Shown here: positions 48,946 through 61,525 of the stretch, one piece after another | Numbering within the stretch: position 1 is the stretch's first letter | How the letters are laid out: every line of letters begins with the position of its first letter | Assembly: GCA_045837725.1 (NCBI GenBank) | Contig: JBEWZL010000121.1 | Location: forward strand, 1 to 64,000 | From: Vermamoeba vermiformis | Lineage: Eukaryota > Tubulinea > Echinamoebida | Direction: 5' to 3' | DNA length: 64,000 bases | Translations under genes and position numbers: made by a program | Notes under the pieces: generated by a model | Told to the model about the DNA's origin: nothing | The model's database searches: none | The model's input: only the letters and a program-made list of their open reading frames with translations

Positions 48946-51061
48946 CTAGACTTCAGTGGAAACAGGAGAAGGCAATTCCGCTGTTGTAGTGCTATTTGTA
49001 GTGACAGCGCTATTAATAGACAGCTTGAGATTATTTTCGCTTTTTTCAGTGTGTGTCGTTCTCGATCTTGAGCTGTTAAGGTTTATGCTTCGGCTAGAGG
49101 ACGAGGCTCCCTTGGCAGACTTGAGATTGAAGGTCCAAATACGACAAAACGAGTCAAAGTATAGGAGTACATATAATACTGCCCATAATGACACGTAAGG
49201 AATTGGTTTTGTTGCGATGGATTCGCCAACAAAAAGAAAACCCACTGCAATTGTCGTGAACTTGGCTACGCCACTCATAATCATATTCCTATTTATCTAT
49301 AAATACCATTAATACGATATTTCAATAAATTATGAAGTAGTAATTTTGTTTCAATCTTATTCAATAATCTTGCAGTCAAAATATTTTTCGCATCCGGTAC
49401 ATCCAACAACTTACTTCCATTAAATTTCTCGTTCTCTTAGTAGTCTTCGAAGACTTGGCCAATCTGCGCATAATTTTGACTATAGTAATTATGTAGAAGA
49501 TCAAGAAGCCCAGGGCAATCGCTGCGTACATCGCTGTAATGGCTGTCGTGAATTTGACGCCCAAGAACAAGTTGAGCAGCGGGAACAATACCGCCAAGAA
49601 TAATAACACGCACGTGAACACGTAGAACGGAATTTTGAGCTCTACTCAAGAACGGGTAGATCCGCACTGATGCATCCGTCATTGCTTCGTGCCTGAAATA
49701 TTCCATTAATACCAGAATTTAAACACAATATTATATTGTAGTATACTTACCAGTACATGGTGATCAAAAAGAAGGTTGGTTGAGTGAACAAGCCGTTGAA
49801 TGCTTGAAATACCGCTACGACTCCAAAATCGTAGTTGAAGAAACAGCCGAACGGATCTCCTGCGAGATAAACTACTCGTACTATAATATAATTAATATTA
49901 GTATTATAAGAATGCGACTATTGGTCAAATGCGGTCCAATATAAATTTTTTGTAACGTACTGCAATTTCCGATAAACTCGATCGCCAAACAGATCTGAGG
50001 CACATTGAATTGAGAGCCTTGGTAATAGATGAATAGAACTAGTTTGATAGCTGCATATACTGCCAAAGATGAGCCAATAATCGAGTAAATTACTCGATAA
50101 ATAGCCAAAAATGCATGCGAGTTAAACACATCCGTCCATTGATTGCCTATTGATACCAAAATAAATTAGTACTTGCACAGTATAATTTCGAGACTCGTAT
50201 TATCTGAATTTACGCAAAGAAGGAAATATTATTTGCTGTCAAAACTGTCAGATCCGCTACTTGAAATCGAGTTTACATTGATGGTTACGCAAAGCGGAGG
50301 TAAATTTACTCCGTTAGCGGTAAATCTAAAATTTTACCTTCTGAAGTTAATGTTATCTCGACCGTATTTCCATTCTGGACCAAGGCTAGTATAGGCTCGA
50401 GATCCTGCGTAGTGGCTAACGAGATCGGAATCTGAATCTCGTTTAAGAATTTTTCGCCATTATATGTGCAATACGATCTTCCAGGAACAACTACAAAAAG
50501 ATAATTAATATCAATCGCTACACCGATTTTAAAAATAGGTCGGTTTTAACTCGGGACAGGTAATTTCAAAATTATTTTCTTTTGCGGTTATTTTTAGCTA
50601 CATTTTATCTACCGAGACTTACTTCCGCTTTCCGCGGTTAATATGCCAATAGCACCCTTATTCTGCAGATCTCTAACAGTGGTGTAGAAGGTGTTCGGGA
50701 TCAGTACCAAATAGACGATTTTGCCATCAACGGATGTAGCATTGTCGAGCACCAATTCGCCACTGATTGATTCAAGGAAGATACTATAGTCATCACCTAA
50801 ATGAAAACAATATTAATTTGACGAATCTTATAGTTTCGTAGCAACTAAATTTCAGATTTCGTTTTGATCTCGTTTAAACTTAACTGTAATCTATCTTTTA
50901 TCGATTATAGTCGTAAAAATATTAGCCTTACCTTTCTTAAATACCTGCGCAGTGCTTATAGTCGTATTTGCAAGCTCTCCGTTAGTCACCGTTAACATGG
51001 CAAAACACGAGTGGATGTGTAGCACCAAAATGATCGTTGCAAACAAAAAGCTTGGCTTCAT
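48946..51061 (-). CDS. PA-7TM receptor-like protein, copy B
   Basis: From the ATG at 51061 (MKPSFLFATIILVLHIHSC, signal peptide) to the TAG at 48946. Ectodomain exons: 51061-50932, 50796-50623 (DDYSIFLESISGELVLDN ... GAIGILTAESGS, protease-associated-like) and about 50491-50338 (VPGRSYCTYNGEKFLNE). Then seven hydrophobic segments follow: FNSHAFLAIYRVIYSIIG; FNVPQICLAIEFIGNC; DFGVVAVFQAFNGLFTQ; KIPFYVFTCVLLFLAVLF; TAMYAAIALGFLIFYIITIV; KFTTIAVGFLFVGESIA; and YVSLWAVLYVLLYFDSFC. A Ser/Thr-rich cytosolic tail ends the protein. The layout is that of a cell-surface 7TM receptor, though no known receptor family is recognised. One extra base at about 49637-49650, relative to copy C, breaks the frame between segments 3 and 4. 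Confidence 0.78.
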
Positions 51062-51850
51062 ATTGATAAGTACTGCTCTGTTGTGCTATTCACAAACGGA
51101 TAATAAAAAATAGGTACGTAAATGCGCATTTATCCTTCGCGAATCGGTTTACGCAACAGTATACGTTATTCCTAATTTAGATTGGACGGAAATATTCGCC
51201 AGGATTTTGTACAAAATCAAGCGCTAAACAGCAGTAGTAAGCATTTAAGCTAAGCAACTTATGGCATAAAATCGATTATGAGGTGAGGCTGCATTTCCCT
51301 CGCGAGGAAAATTAATCTGGTTCTTGAACAATTTCATCCAAATTAACGTTAAAAATGCATAGTAGTACGTTTGGTATATTTTGACATATGCGGTATGATG
51401 TTAAAATGAAGTTTTGAAGTCAAATCTAGGTAACAGAATAATTATTGTCGCCAGAAAATCAGAAGGCCTCCCAAAAATATTATTCGCTAAAATATAATAA
51501 TAATAGGCACAAGTGTAATTTTTCCAATTTTTTTCGGCTTACCAGCACAAGACAAGAAGCGGTTAAGCAAACCATCCGGATTCTACAGCATTCTACATAG
51601 TACAACTAGTGAGGTATTCTCACACACGGAGCGTAGTATTGTTCATATACAATTAGCAGGATAGACATTTGTGGTTTGTTTGGAGAAGGAAAAGTTAATT
51701 TGAAGCTCGATTGAATTTGGTTTTTGTAAACAATCGGAAAAAAAGAACGATGGGTAACCGCCACTTATAACTTATATTAGTATTATTATTAGGCAATAAA
51801 TATATTTACATCACTGGTAGTACAAATTTTTCTAGATCAGTTGTTTGCAA
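51062..51850. other. Intergenic region between receptor copies B and C
   Basis: About 790 nt, AT-rich, no gene seen. It should contain the promoter of copy B and the 3' end of copy C. Confidence 0.4.
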
Positions 51851-53905
51851 CTACATTTCCGTTGTAAGGGGTGCAGGTGGTTCAGTAATTGCGCTATTAC
51901 TTGAGTGCGTAAAATTATCGCCACGCTCAATTTGCGTCGTTTGAGCTCGCGATCTGCTGTTGATCATTCTGCTTCCTGGGCCAGATGAGTTCGACAAAGA
52001 CTTTGCTGCTTCGAGATTGAAGGTCCAAATACGACAAAACGAGTCAAAGTATAGGAGTACATATAATACTGCCCACAATGATACGTAAGGAATTGGTTTT
52101 GTTGCGATGGATTCGCCAACAAAAAGAAAACCCACTGCAATTGTCGCGAACTTGGCAACGCCACTCATAATCATATTCCTGCTGATCTATATATACCATT
52201 AATACGATGTTTTAATAAATTATGAAGTATTGAAGAAAATTTAAGTGTGGATGCACATCCGCTACGCGCGTTACTTGCCTCCATTAAGTGCCTCGATTTG
52301 TTCGTCATTTTCGTTACCACGAGCAATCGGCGCATAATCTTGACCACAGTAATTATATAGAAGATTAAGAAGCCCAGAGCAATCGCTGCATACATCGCGG
52401 TAATTTCGGTCGTGAATTTGACGCCCAAAAATTCATTCAACAATGGGAATAGCACTGCTAAGAATAATAGCACGCACGTGAACACGTAGAACGGAATTTT
52501 AAGCTTGCTCAAGAACGGGTAGATCCGCACTGATGCATCCGTCATCGCTTCGTGCCTGAAGAAGTCCGTTAAAATCATCATCAATGCATAATATCATATT
52601 ATAGTATACTTACCAGTACATGGTGATCAAAAAGAAGGTTGGTTGAGTGAACAAGCCGTTGAATGCTTGAAATACCGCTACGACTCCAAAATTGAAATTG
52701 AAAAAGCAGCCATTCGGATCTCCTGCAAGATATACGACTCGTACTATAATATTCATTAATATTAGTACCTCTTGACGACGATTAATGGTTAAGTTTCGTT
52801 ACGTACTGCAATTCCCGATGAACTCGATCGCCAAACAGATCTGAGGCACGTTGAATTGGGAGCCTTGGAAGTGAGATGAATAGCGCTAGTTTGACTATGG
52901 CGTAGATACATAAAACGGATCCGATAACCGAGAAAATTACTCGATAAACAGCCAAATAAGCATGGGAGTTGAACACATCCGTCCATTGATTGCCTAAAAT
53001 TTAAGAAATTTAATACACGTGCGTCGAAAATTATTCAAAAATCTGACAGCCAGATTATATGGAAGGAAATATCCGCCGTTTCTTATGCTGTCAAAATCAT
53101 CAGTTAAAATGTAATTTGAGATTGCTATAAAACCGGAGAAAAGATCCGCGTATCAAATCAGCATATTGAATCAACGTTACCTTCTGAACTTATTGTAACA
53201 TTGACGCTATTGCCACTTTGAATCGACGCTAATATTGGCTGCAGATCGTCCGTGTTCGCTTGCGCGATCGGAACCAAAATCTCTTGTAAGAAGTCCTCCT
53301 TATTATACGTGCAATATAATCGCCCCGGAATGACTAACAAAGACTATTAATATTGAATTGAAGCATAATTATCATATTTACGAGGAAATGTGAGGGAAAT
53401 GTAACGGATCTATTTTTAGCTCTAATAAAATGCGGATTTTCGTTACTAACGAGACTTACTTCCACTATCGGCAGTAAGTATGCCAATAGCACCCTTATTC
53501 TGCAGGTCTCTAACAGTGGTGTAGAAAGTGTTCGGGATCAGTACCAAATAAACGATTTTGCCATCAACGGATGCAGCATCGTCGAGCACCAATTCGCCAC
53601 TGATTGGTTCAAAGAAAATGCTATAGTCATCACCTGAATAACATAAGAGTCACTAAGATATTGCTAAAGTAATGACGCTAATTCCAATTAAAATTTCGGA
53701 TTCCGAACGGACTCGTTGCGATTATATGTATAATTCAAGCTGTATTAATTTTATATATGAACCTGTATTACTCACCTTTCTTGAATAGCTGCGCAGTGAC
53801 TATAGTCGTATTTTCAAGGTCTCCATTCATTACCGTTAACGTCGTAACACACGAGTGGATCTGCAGCACCAAAACAACCACCGCTAATAACGAGTGGAGC
53901 TTCAT
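51851..53905 (-). CDS. PA-7TM receptor-like protein, copy C
   Basis: Same exon plan as copy B, from the ATG at 53905 (MKLHSLLAVVVLVLQIHSC) to the TAG at 51851. The PA-like ectodomain exons are about 53788-53905, about 53460-53634 and about 53180-53335. Seven membrane segments follow, and a tail with GSRMINSRSRAQTTQIERG ending TTEM. Several exon blocks are almost base-identical to copy B (for example 52010-52170 with 49120-49280, and 52612-52680 with 49750-49818), whereas the ectodomain and tail differ clearly. Relative to copy B there is one extra base near 52868-52875, after the first membrane segment, so YYQGSQFNVPQIC is found only after a frame change. Confidence 0.8.
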
Positions 53906-54567
53906 ATTATGACAGGCGGTCTATTGTGCTCGTTAAAGTTACAAATAATCAAATATATTTAGTCCATTGCCAATGTCCCTTTGACACGTGATTCGTTCTA
54001 AAAAAGGCAAACAAAAAGATAGAATCTCGTATTATCGATAAAATATCAAAGTTGGCGCTCAATAAGCAATAAGACCAAGCTAATATGCTACTATGGGCAA
54101 TGTCATTGCAATAATTGAATGTTTCCAAGCTAGATTCGTCAAATGATATCTACTATCACGGATTAACTATATATTTTACATTCTTACAGGCAAATAACGA
54201 AAAGTATTTAAATAGCTAAATAATTATTAGATGGATATGGTGTTCAATATTAATAATTATATTGAAATCTGAAATTAAATTAAATCCGGGCTTAACAGGT
54301 TAGTTTCGTGCAAGTAAAAACGCCCTTAACATTTTCAAAGATACATAATTATAAATTGTTAATTATTAAATACTCAAGCTTACGCTCAGGGTATCAACAA
54401 CATCCGTTTTTCCTTTTGATCTGGCCAATCCAATTGTTGTAGAGCTTTGGGGCTGAACATGATTGTACGCTCCACGTAGTTAAAAATAATGGCCTGCTGT
54501 GCACGAGAAAGAGTTTAATTAAAATTGTAACTTGGCAAACACATGTTTTTGGATTTTTCAAAACCCT
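53906..54567. other. Intergenic region
   Basis: About 660 nt, AT-rich, upstream of receptor copy C and downstream of archaemetzincin. It contains one TGACACGTG near 53992, related to the intronic palindrome. No gene is seen. Confidence 0.4.
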
Positions 54568-56275
54568 CTAGTCAATAATAGATTTTTCAATTGATTCCGA
54601 ATATAATACTTCTGATCTTCGTTGCTCAATTTGTTCTAATATTTTGTGCATCCACTCAGCTTCGTCTTCAAATCCGTTGTGGTTTTGGTAAAACCTCAAT
54701 AATCGCTTGTAGCGCTCTTCAACATCGAAACCTACATTTAATATAAATATTAGTCTTAAACAATTAATACAGCTTATAGTATTTTGTTTAAATGGCGTAC
54801 CACAAGCGTATTGAAGTTTTCTTAGGTCGATCGGACATAGATGCATTGGCAACGCATCCGTCTCGTCCAAGTGATTGCATCCTTCCATTATACAGTCATA
54901 GTAAACGCTAATCAACAGATTAATTTGCGCGGAAATACAATTCATGTCCTCTCTTACCAATGCCGGATACCGAACATGTGGCTCAGTTCGTGTGTCATTA
55001 CCTAATATGGTAAGTCACTATCACCCGCGAGTTAGCATGACTTCTACCGTACCTTACAAGCTCTTCGTAATAGCAAGTGATGATCTTCGGGAGTCAATCG
55101 GCCGTGTTCTGCGAAGTCGTAAAACATCGGGATTGTAGCGCGCGAAACTGAACACGCCAGTACGATCAGCCAATGAGGCCTCGCCAAACGCGAAATTCCA
55201 TTGTTCATCAGGGTACAAGTCTTCCATCGTGACTGCATTAAGACTGAACGCTATCAATTTACAAGTTAGATCCATGGTCAAAAACACGTGTCCTGAAAAC
55301 ACTTCTAAGTCGCTTAATGAACGCACTGAAATAAATTCAAGAATGAAAAAGATGAAGCTACGCCATAAAAAATTGATTCGGAAAGTGTAACAAGGGTCAA
55401 CTTGACACGTGTCAAAAGGTTAAAGTCAATGTACCTGTCGGGTAATGATCCAACATCTTCTTTAACATGCGCAGTATATCTTTGGTGCATAATTGATTAT
55501 TGCCCGTCATATCGTTGTATCGTGCTGTGATTTTATGCGAGTGATTGTGAAGCGTCATAATCTACGCAAAGCAATTCAATAAGAATGAAATTCTCCACTG
55601 AACGGTACTTACGAATTCTTTTTCGGATTTCTCCGATAGCACTGCCTCATCAATCACGGTTACTTTAGTGCCAAAGAACGCTTCGGAGTACCTCCGCAGC
55701 ACTTCCAAATTTGGGGTTCTATTTCTGTCGAAGTGACCAATTGGCAAGATTAATAGCTCGTATTTATTAGGCGTCCTAAGATATATGAATTAATAATAAG
55801 TAATAAATTTGATAAATTTTAGCTTACAATTTGTTGCAGTCGGTCGCGACGTACTCAGCAAAAGTTTGGCCTTGAGTACGAGGTGCAATTGGATGATCTT
55901 TCGTTGGCTTTGCGTAATTAAATAAACTATGTTTCGGTTGAAATAATACTTCTTGAATTGGATCGATAGGACCTGTAGTAAAATCAAATAGCGGATCAGA
56001 TCTTGAAATTTCTTTGTTACTTCAGAAATTCAATACTTAATTAGTTCGTAGTATAAAATATTACCTAATGCATCTTTATAAGCTTCCTTTGGAAGGGCAG
56101 CCCCTGCATATTTAAATAAATGTGAGCGAGATCTTAAATACAAGTTTTTATTCTTTCAGAAAGACTTACGTCCATGCCAGGTGATCGTCGAACATTTTTT
56201 CTTGGCTAAGTATTGTATGGTACTCAGTTGTGAAACTAATCGTGATTTTGTACTTGAAATAAGTCGTGACAGCAT
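54568..56275 (-). CDS. Archaemetzincin-type metalloprotease
   Basis: Zinc peptidase of the AMZ family. Exons: 56275-56170, 56103-56065, about 55974-55826, about 55778-55612, about 55561-55437, about 55327-55053, about 55006-54954, about 54908-54801 and about 54732-54568. The N-terminus (MLSRLISSTKSRLVSQLS) is basic and Ser-rich without acids, like a mitochondrial presequence. Family blocks follow in order: YELLILPIGHFDRNRTPN, FGEASLADRTGVFSFARYNP, LLLRRACKVMTHELSHMFGI, then the join to RHCVYYDCIMEGCNHLDE and MHLCPIDLRKL. The catalytic HExxHxxGxxHC and the Cys/Met that follow are intact. A second-Zn Cys, usual in the LCPxC block, is Asp here. One extra C in a CCC run at about 55129-55131 breaks the frame between ARYNP and MFYDFAEHG. 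Confidence 0.85.
55403..55414. promoter_or_regulatory. Intronic palindrome TGACACGTGTCA
   Basis: Exact copy inside the ~109-nt intron (about 55328-55436) of the archaemetzincin gene. Confidence 0.6.
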
Positions 56276-56465
56276 TGTGGATTCGATCCAAAATAAAAGC
56301 AGGAAGCAAATGTGGTTTAATTTGCGATTGCGAAGATTAAATGTCAATAAAAGCTTAATGTTGTAAAATCTGAAAGCATTAATGAATCGCTTAAAATAAA
56401 GGAAATTTGCTAAATTTTTTCTAAAATTCAATTTATTTCAGGATCCGATTTTGAAACTTTAAGCG

Positions 56466-57749
56466 TTACTTATCCTCTTCGCTATTATCATTCTCGCTAT
56501 CTTCTTCATCTTCACTACCATTATTATTAGTTCCTTCTTTTGCTTCTCCCTCGTCATCAGGCAAAATATTCATTTTTTCATCGTCGTCAGGCACGCCAAC
56601 TTTGCTCAATGCAATATGTTTGCAAATATCTTCTGAGCTCGGGATATAGATCTCTTCTTTGGCAGTCTCGAACTTATCAAAAAACTTGCCTTTAAAGTAC
56701 GCAAAATTTTGTTTGACGAACGGTGTAATGTCCTACATCCACAACAAAAAAATTGTTAAAATCATGTAACAACACTCTTTATAGCATATTATTGATTGTA
56801 TTGTGGTTATTTATTAATATGATATTTTTATAGCTATTATCGTACCTGAATATCGACAATCCATTGGCCACTAATGTACTCGGGCACATCTCGCAGACCC
56901 AACTGAACTGCTCGCCGTTGTAACTGAATAAAGACGTAAATAATAAGCGCTATTATAATATTACTATTAGTGCGTACTTTAGTGCCGCTAGGAGTATGAT
57001 CCGGATCCCACTGCAAGCGCACAGTAGTTTTTGACAAAGCTCGCTTAGCTTCTTTAGCGTTCTTATAGTAGCCTTAAAAGCTTTATTAGGGTCTAGTATG
57101 ATTTTAATATAACATATTTTAAGGCTTACCAAAGTCTCTATTTACAATACCGGCTCGTTTCAGAATAGTTTCAAATCCAGTACGCGTGATCCAGATGGCC
57201 AATATTCTTTCTTGATTATACTTCTCGGCCCATCCAGCTCTATACTTATACCATAAGTATCGCATTAATAAACTGAAGGACGTTGTTGACTCACCTGTAC
57301 ATCATCCACAGAAAATTCGTCTTGATCCAAGTCATACGCGTGTTACTAAAGCCAGGAGCACCAATGAACCTAGCAATATTACGATGTTATTAATATCAAC
57401 GTCTAGATTGCTAAATTTAGCCATACTTTTTGTTTTCTACTGCGTAATTCGCGATCTTCGCGTTGTAAGCTTGATAAACGACTATTGACTCGTCATCATA
57501 TTGAGCAAGTATATGACGACCTATTTTTGGCCATTTCTAACAAAAGTAGGCGTTAATCAAGGAGCCCGCCAGGAAATAAATTGAATAATTATTTTTTGTT
57601 TAATAACAGTAATGAGTATCATGGTATAGGACAATTATAACAAATTGTAATTATATTTTGCTACGATTAAAAATATTTACCGCTTTTTGCTCCTCCCAGT
57701 TGGCGGATTGAAACACCTTTTTCTTTTCTTCAACTTTGTTGCTTTCCAT
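56466..57749 (-). CDS. DUF4291 family protein
   Basis: Start ATG 57749 (MESNKVEEKKKVFQSANWEEQKA), stop TAA 56466, about seven exons. Family blocks join across introns: WPKIGRHILAQYDDESIVVY, QAYNAKIANYAVENKK, NTRMTWIKTNFLWMMYR, AGWAEKYNQERILAIWITR, TTVRLQWDPDHTPSG, LQRRAVQLGLRDVPEYISG, QWIVDIQDITPFV. The C-terminus is an added acidic tail (NNNGSEDEEDSENDNSEED). The family is widespread in bacteria and also found in fungi and protists. Its biochemical role is not something I can state. It is probably a soluble cytosolic or nuclear protein. Confidence 0.83.
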
Positions 57750-57953
57750 TGCAGTTTTATTCACCTGGTGTTGTATATAATACGTCGAGAATAAATGCAA
57801 AATAATCTTTGCACAAAACAGCGTGCAAATTGTGTTGATTGGTTCTTTACATTTTCGCAAGTCTAGATTTGCATCCAACCGCTTAAAATTTATCCTCCGT
57901 ATAATACAATTTATTCAAAACGAGGCATCGAAGTGTATAAAACAACGTTGTTA

Positions 57954-60515
57954 TTAATAAACAGTGGCCGTGTCGAAGATTTGACCTTTGTCGTCAACAG
58001 ATCGGAGGGTCATGTTTCGTTGACCGACATTGACTTGAATGAAATTTCTCTTATTGCCCTTGCTATCCAAGTACCAGAAGTCCGAGGGCTCGTATGAATT
58101 CACACCCCAAGCGCCGTCTCCGATGTACAGAGTGCCCTTTGGATCCTCTTTTCCACCGCGCAGCAACTTGGTTCGTTTGTACGAGTGCGAGTGATTTTCA
58201 AAGCCAACAGTCAAGTTGTACCTGGAAATATAGTGTTATTACACTTATATGTCAAGGTAATAAGTAATAACAAAAGCATTCAGATTTCTTTAACTGAATT
58301 TTGGATCGTGCATCCAGATGCGCTACAAAAACGGCATGTATTTCCAAAAATGTCCAAATTTAACATTACTTTGCAAAAATTTCATTAGTTCGCTACTTAC
58401 TGATCGAAGACAGGCAGCCAAGCTTCACGCACGTCGTCATTAAATGACGTGGAGGAGACAGCAGGATACAACGGCGCGTGATACAGCGCAGAAGTGAAGC
58501 GAATGTTCGACGGCAGTGCGGAGAATTTTTCATGCATCCACGGCACTTGCGACTGCGGCGATGAAATGATCTCGCTGTCGAGCGTCATCAGGAATAAATT
58601 GCCCAAATAGTACTCATGGTAGAACGAGCCGTTCAACTGCAAAGAAAACATGTTAGATTATTGCAACGTATAAATCTTTTCGTCAAAGAAGGATATCCCA
58701 AAAGTAGTTTGGTTTGACACGTGTCATGAATACCGTTAACTCGCATTGACTCAGTTTAAGATGACATGTTGACACGTGTCAAACTAAACTTTGTTTAGGT
58801 GCACCCGACACTAACAGAATTTTTGCAAATATCGTTGACACGTGTCATTGAAAAAGTGGATCGGGTGAAAATGAAGGAATTTAGTACTTACGCTAGTGTC
58901 AAAATAGTACTTGTAGAATGGCACGTCATCAATGTGCGCGTTGAAATTTCCAGCCTCGTGATTGCCAATAGCAGTAATCAATGGCACGGAATAACCTGTT
59001 GGGGTCACCATTGCTTGCGTGATGAACTCGAGCCACGTGTCCACACGCGTGTAGCAGCCCAAATAAGCGTCATCGTACGACAAGTCACCGCCAAAGGCAG
59101 CAAAATAAGGTTCGAACGATGCCGCTATTTTGAACATCTAAACGCGAGATCAGATCCACATCCACCGATAGAAATTTTTTGTTTGTTATATGAACGTACC
59201 TCTCGTGTAGTATCAGAACCACCGGCATCACCACCAGCTACAAAAGAGAAATCTCCGGTCATCGGAATTGTTCGGAACTTGATCTCCGTTGAAAAAGAAT
59301 TGTCGTTGGATTTGTCGCCTGCCACCAAGTAATAAGTGGTACCAGGTGATAAGTCCGTCAATTCAGCGGTATATAAATATCGCGGATATTCACTAATAGC
59401 TGGCGTAGGTTGTTGCTGAGCTGGAAAAACGATTCCATTGCCCTAATCCGGTAAAATTAATTAAATTTTTCGGAAAGGATGAATCGAACTTATTATGATT
59501 ACCTGAATAATAGGACTCGTGCTAATCTTAACGATGGGATCGCTATATTTTTTGCCAGTATGCACGAAAGCTTTGAACGAGGTCGATCCATTTGTTCCGA
59601 CTGTCAAATAAACAAAACAAGGCGTGTCCTTGCCTAAATAATAGCGTCAATACATGAATCCATTAATTTGAACTATTATAGTTGATTATAAGCTCTAAAG
59701 AACGCTTTGGTTGAAATAGGATAAAAAGATCAGATTTCGTACCGCTGCAGGGATCGTCGTAAAACAGGCGAGTGAATCGAACTGATACTGAAAATGGTTC
59801 TGAAGTGATGCATACGTGTTCAGTACCCCAGAATAATATGGCGTAGGTTCCAATAGCCAAGATAAACACCAAGATCTGAAAATGCGAAAGTTACCGTTAA
59901 AATTCCGAAATCATGTCTGATATTAATTTGATATATCGCGCATTATCTAATAATATATTATTACCAACTGTAAAAATAAGTATTATCGGTTATTGTTCAT
60001 AATTGAGAATCGTATTTTAAATGAAAATGAAACGTATGTCAATGTTAATACACGAGTTAAAAATTATAATATCGCGATATTATTATTATGGCAATTTTTA
60101 CCTGTGTCCAGTTATAGTTAATTTTACGATCTCCTCCATATTTTTCAGATTTGGGTGGCCCAATCAAGAATGAAACTTCTTCCGGGTCATCGAGTTCATA
60201 TGTACGCTTCTTGTATTTTCCCGAATGAATTCTGGTCAAAAATCGCAGCCAGATCCAGTAGAGCAAGAGATGCGCCACAAAAACCACCAGTAGAGCCACA
60301 AACCAAGGGATATATGAAAATACAGATAGCAAACCAATAATACAAGAGAATGAAATCGATAATAAGACGTAACATAACCGGATTAGCCAAGCTGGGCACC
60401 GATGAGCTAATCTGGTTCGTAAAATGACAAACAGCAAGAAGAATACCAACGTCGTGCCTACGACAATAGGCATTGTCTTCAGCAATTGCCGGTGCACGTA
60501 TGATAACCGTGCCAT
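57954..60515 (-). CDS. Purple acid phosphatase-type metallophosphoesterase, membrane-anchored
   Basis: ATG 60515 (MARLSYVHRQLLKTMP), stop TAA 57954, about nine exons. The N-terminus has three hydrophobic segments, and a fourth (ILVFILAIGTYAILFW, exon about 59875-59755) leads to an extracytosolic domain. A fibronectin-like N-domain (ELTDLSPGTTYYLVAGD) precedes the metallophosphatase core with the full PAP motif series: GGDAG, GGDLSYDD, IGNHEA, ALYHAPLY and ENHSHSYKRT. The usual GHxH is NHSH here, keeping the metal-binding His pair. C-terminal zinc/iron-PAP block: GTLYIGDGAWGVN. The intron at 58637-58891 is unusually long (255 nt) and holds three TGACACGTGTCA palindromes. It probably hydrolyses phosphate monoesters at the cell surface or in an acidic compartment. 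Confidence 0.88.
58715..58847. promoter_or_regulatory. Three intronic palindromes TGACACGTGTCA
   Basis: Exact copies at 58715-58726, 58770-58781 and 58836-58847, spaced 55 and 66 nt apart, all in the 255-nt intron of the phosphatase gene. Confidence 0.65.
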
Positions 60516-60604
60516 TTGTGCTCTTTTATCGATTCCAAAAGGAATAAAAAAATAGATCGAAACAAAGCAAAAAAACTCGTTGGGAGGCAAGAGATTACAC
60601 CGCT

Positions 60605-60688
60605 GTGTTACCGCCACTTCGAAACTGCGAAACCTGTCAACAAAACCGCTAAATCATTCCAGCCGGATCGAAACCGCACAACCACAAA
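60605..60688 (-). repeat. Inverted repeat, left arm
   Basis: Reverse complement matches 61443-61525 at about 95%. Shared words include GTGGTTGTGCGGTTTCGAT and GTTGACAGGTTTCGCAG. It lies within the probable 5' leader of the phosphatase gene. Confidence 0.85.
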
Positions 60689-61442
60689 CAAAATTTTCTC
60701 ATTTTGAAAGTCTGAGGAGAAAATATAATAGTAATCAATGCATAGAGGGATAATTATAATTGACTAGTGAAAGTTGTAAGTGAGATCTTTTATCAAAAAA
60801 TTTAATTTCAAGATCTAGCTCTCCAACCATAGGAGAGCCAAATAGCTTCGTGCTCTGATTATGAATAATATATTGATATATATACCTATATATTTTTTGA
60901 GGTGCCCATCCGAAAATCCAGCTCCATCTGATTTTCAAACCGAATCTTCACTTCCTAATGTAATTTGCGTATTTTTAGTGGAACCAATGTTTGTATGTTT
61001 TTTAATATTGTTGGTATTCATCTGAAAAATCAAGGCCGCTGCCGTCGTTCGATCCCATCCGGTACCAGAAGATTGGTCAATTCACTCTGTCAGAAAACAA
61101 CAAATGAACCACTTTTTCAATTTTGTACAGTCCTACTATCATACTAATTATGCACGGCATTACATTGCATAATTTCCGTTTTTTGTTAAAAGAATTTTTT
61201 AAATGATTAGGGCCGCGAAAAATTTTTTTTCATTCTGGAGGGCGAAAGCCCCAGTGAGATTATTGAAAATCTCAATTTTTTAAACAACGCATCCAGTATC
61301 TAAATCGAGGGGAACGTTGATTGGATAGAGATATAAAAAAGGAAGGATGGATTTCTTACGAGTTATTTCACTGCCAGTGGACGATTGTCTTCTCTTAATA
61401 TCAATTGTGCGAAATTGATCAATATTCGAATTATTTTTTTAC

Positions 61443-61525
61443 TTGTGGTTGTGCGGTTTCGATCTGGCTGAAATGATCTTGCCGTTTTGTTGACAGGTTT
61501 CGCAGTTTCGAAGTGGCGGTAACAC
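61443..61525 (+). repeat. Inverted repeat, right arm
   Basis: Plus-strand copy of the arm at 60605-60688, with a handful of substitutions (for example GATCTGG for GATCCGG). Ends near GGCGGTAACAC in both. Confidence 0.85.

Noticed and set aside
60057-60617. Longer N-terminus for the phosphatase (starting MAVTQRC)
   Set aside because: The first codon is GTG, not ATG. The ATG at 60515 begins a sensible N-terminus, and the upstream part overlaps the inverted repeat.
61030-61065. tRNA-like B-box (CGTTCGATCCC)
   Set aside because: No A-box at the right distance and no cloverleaf could be folded.
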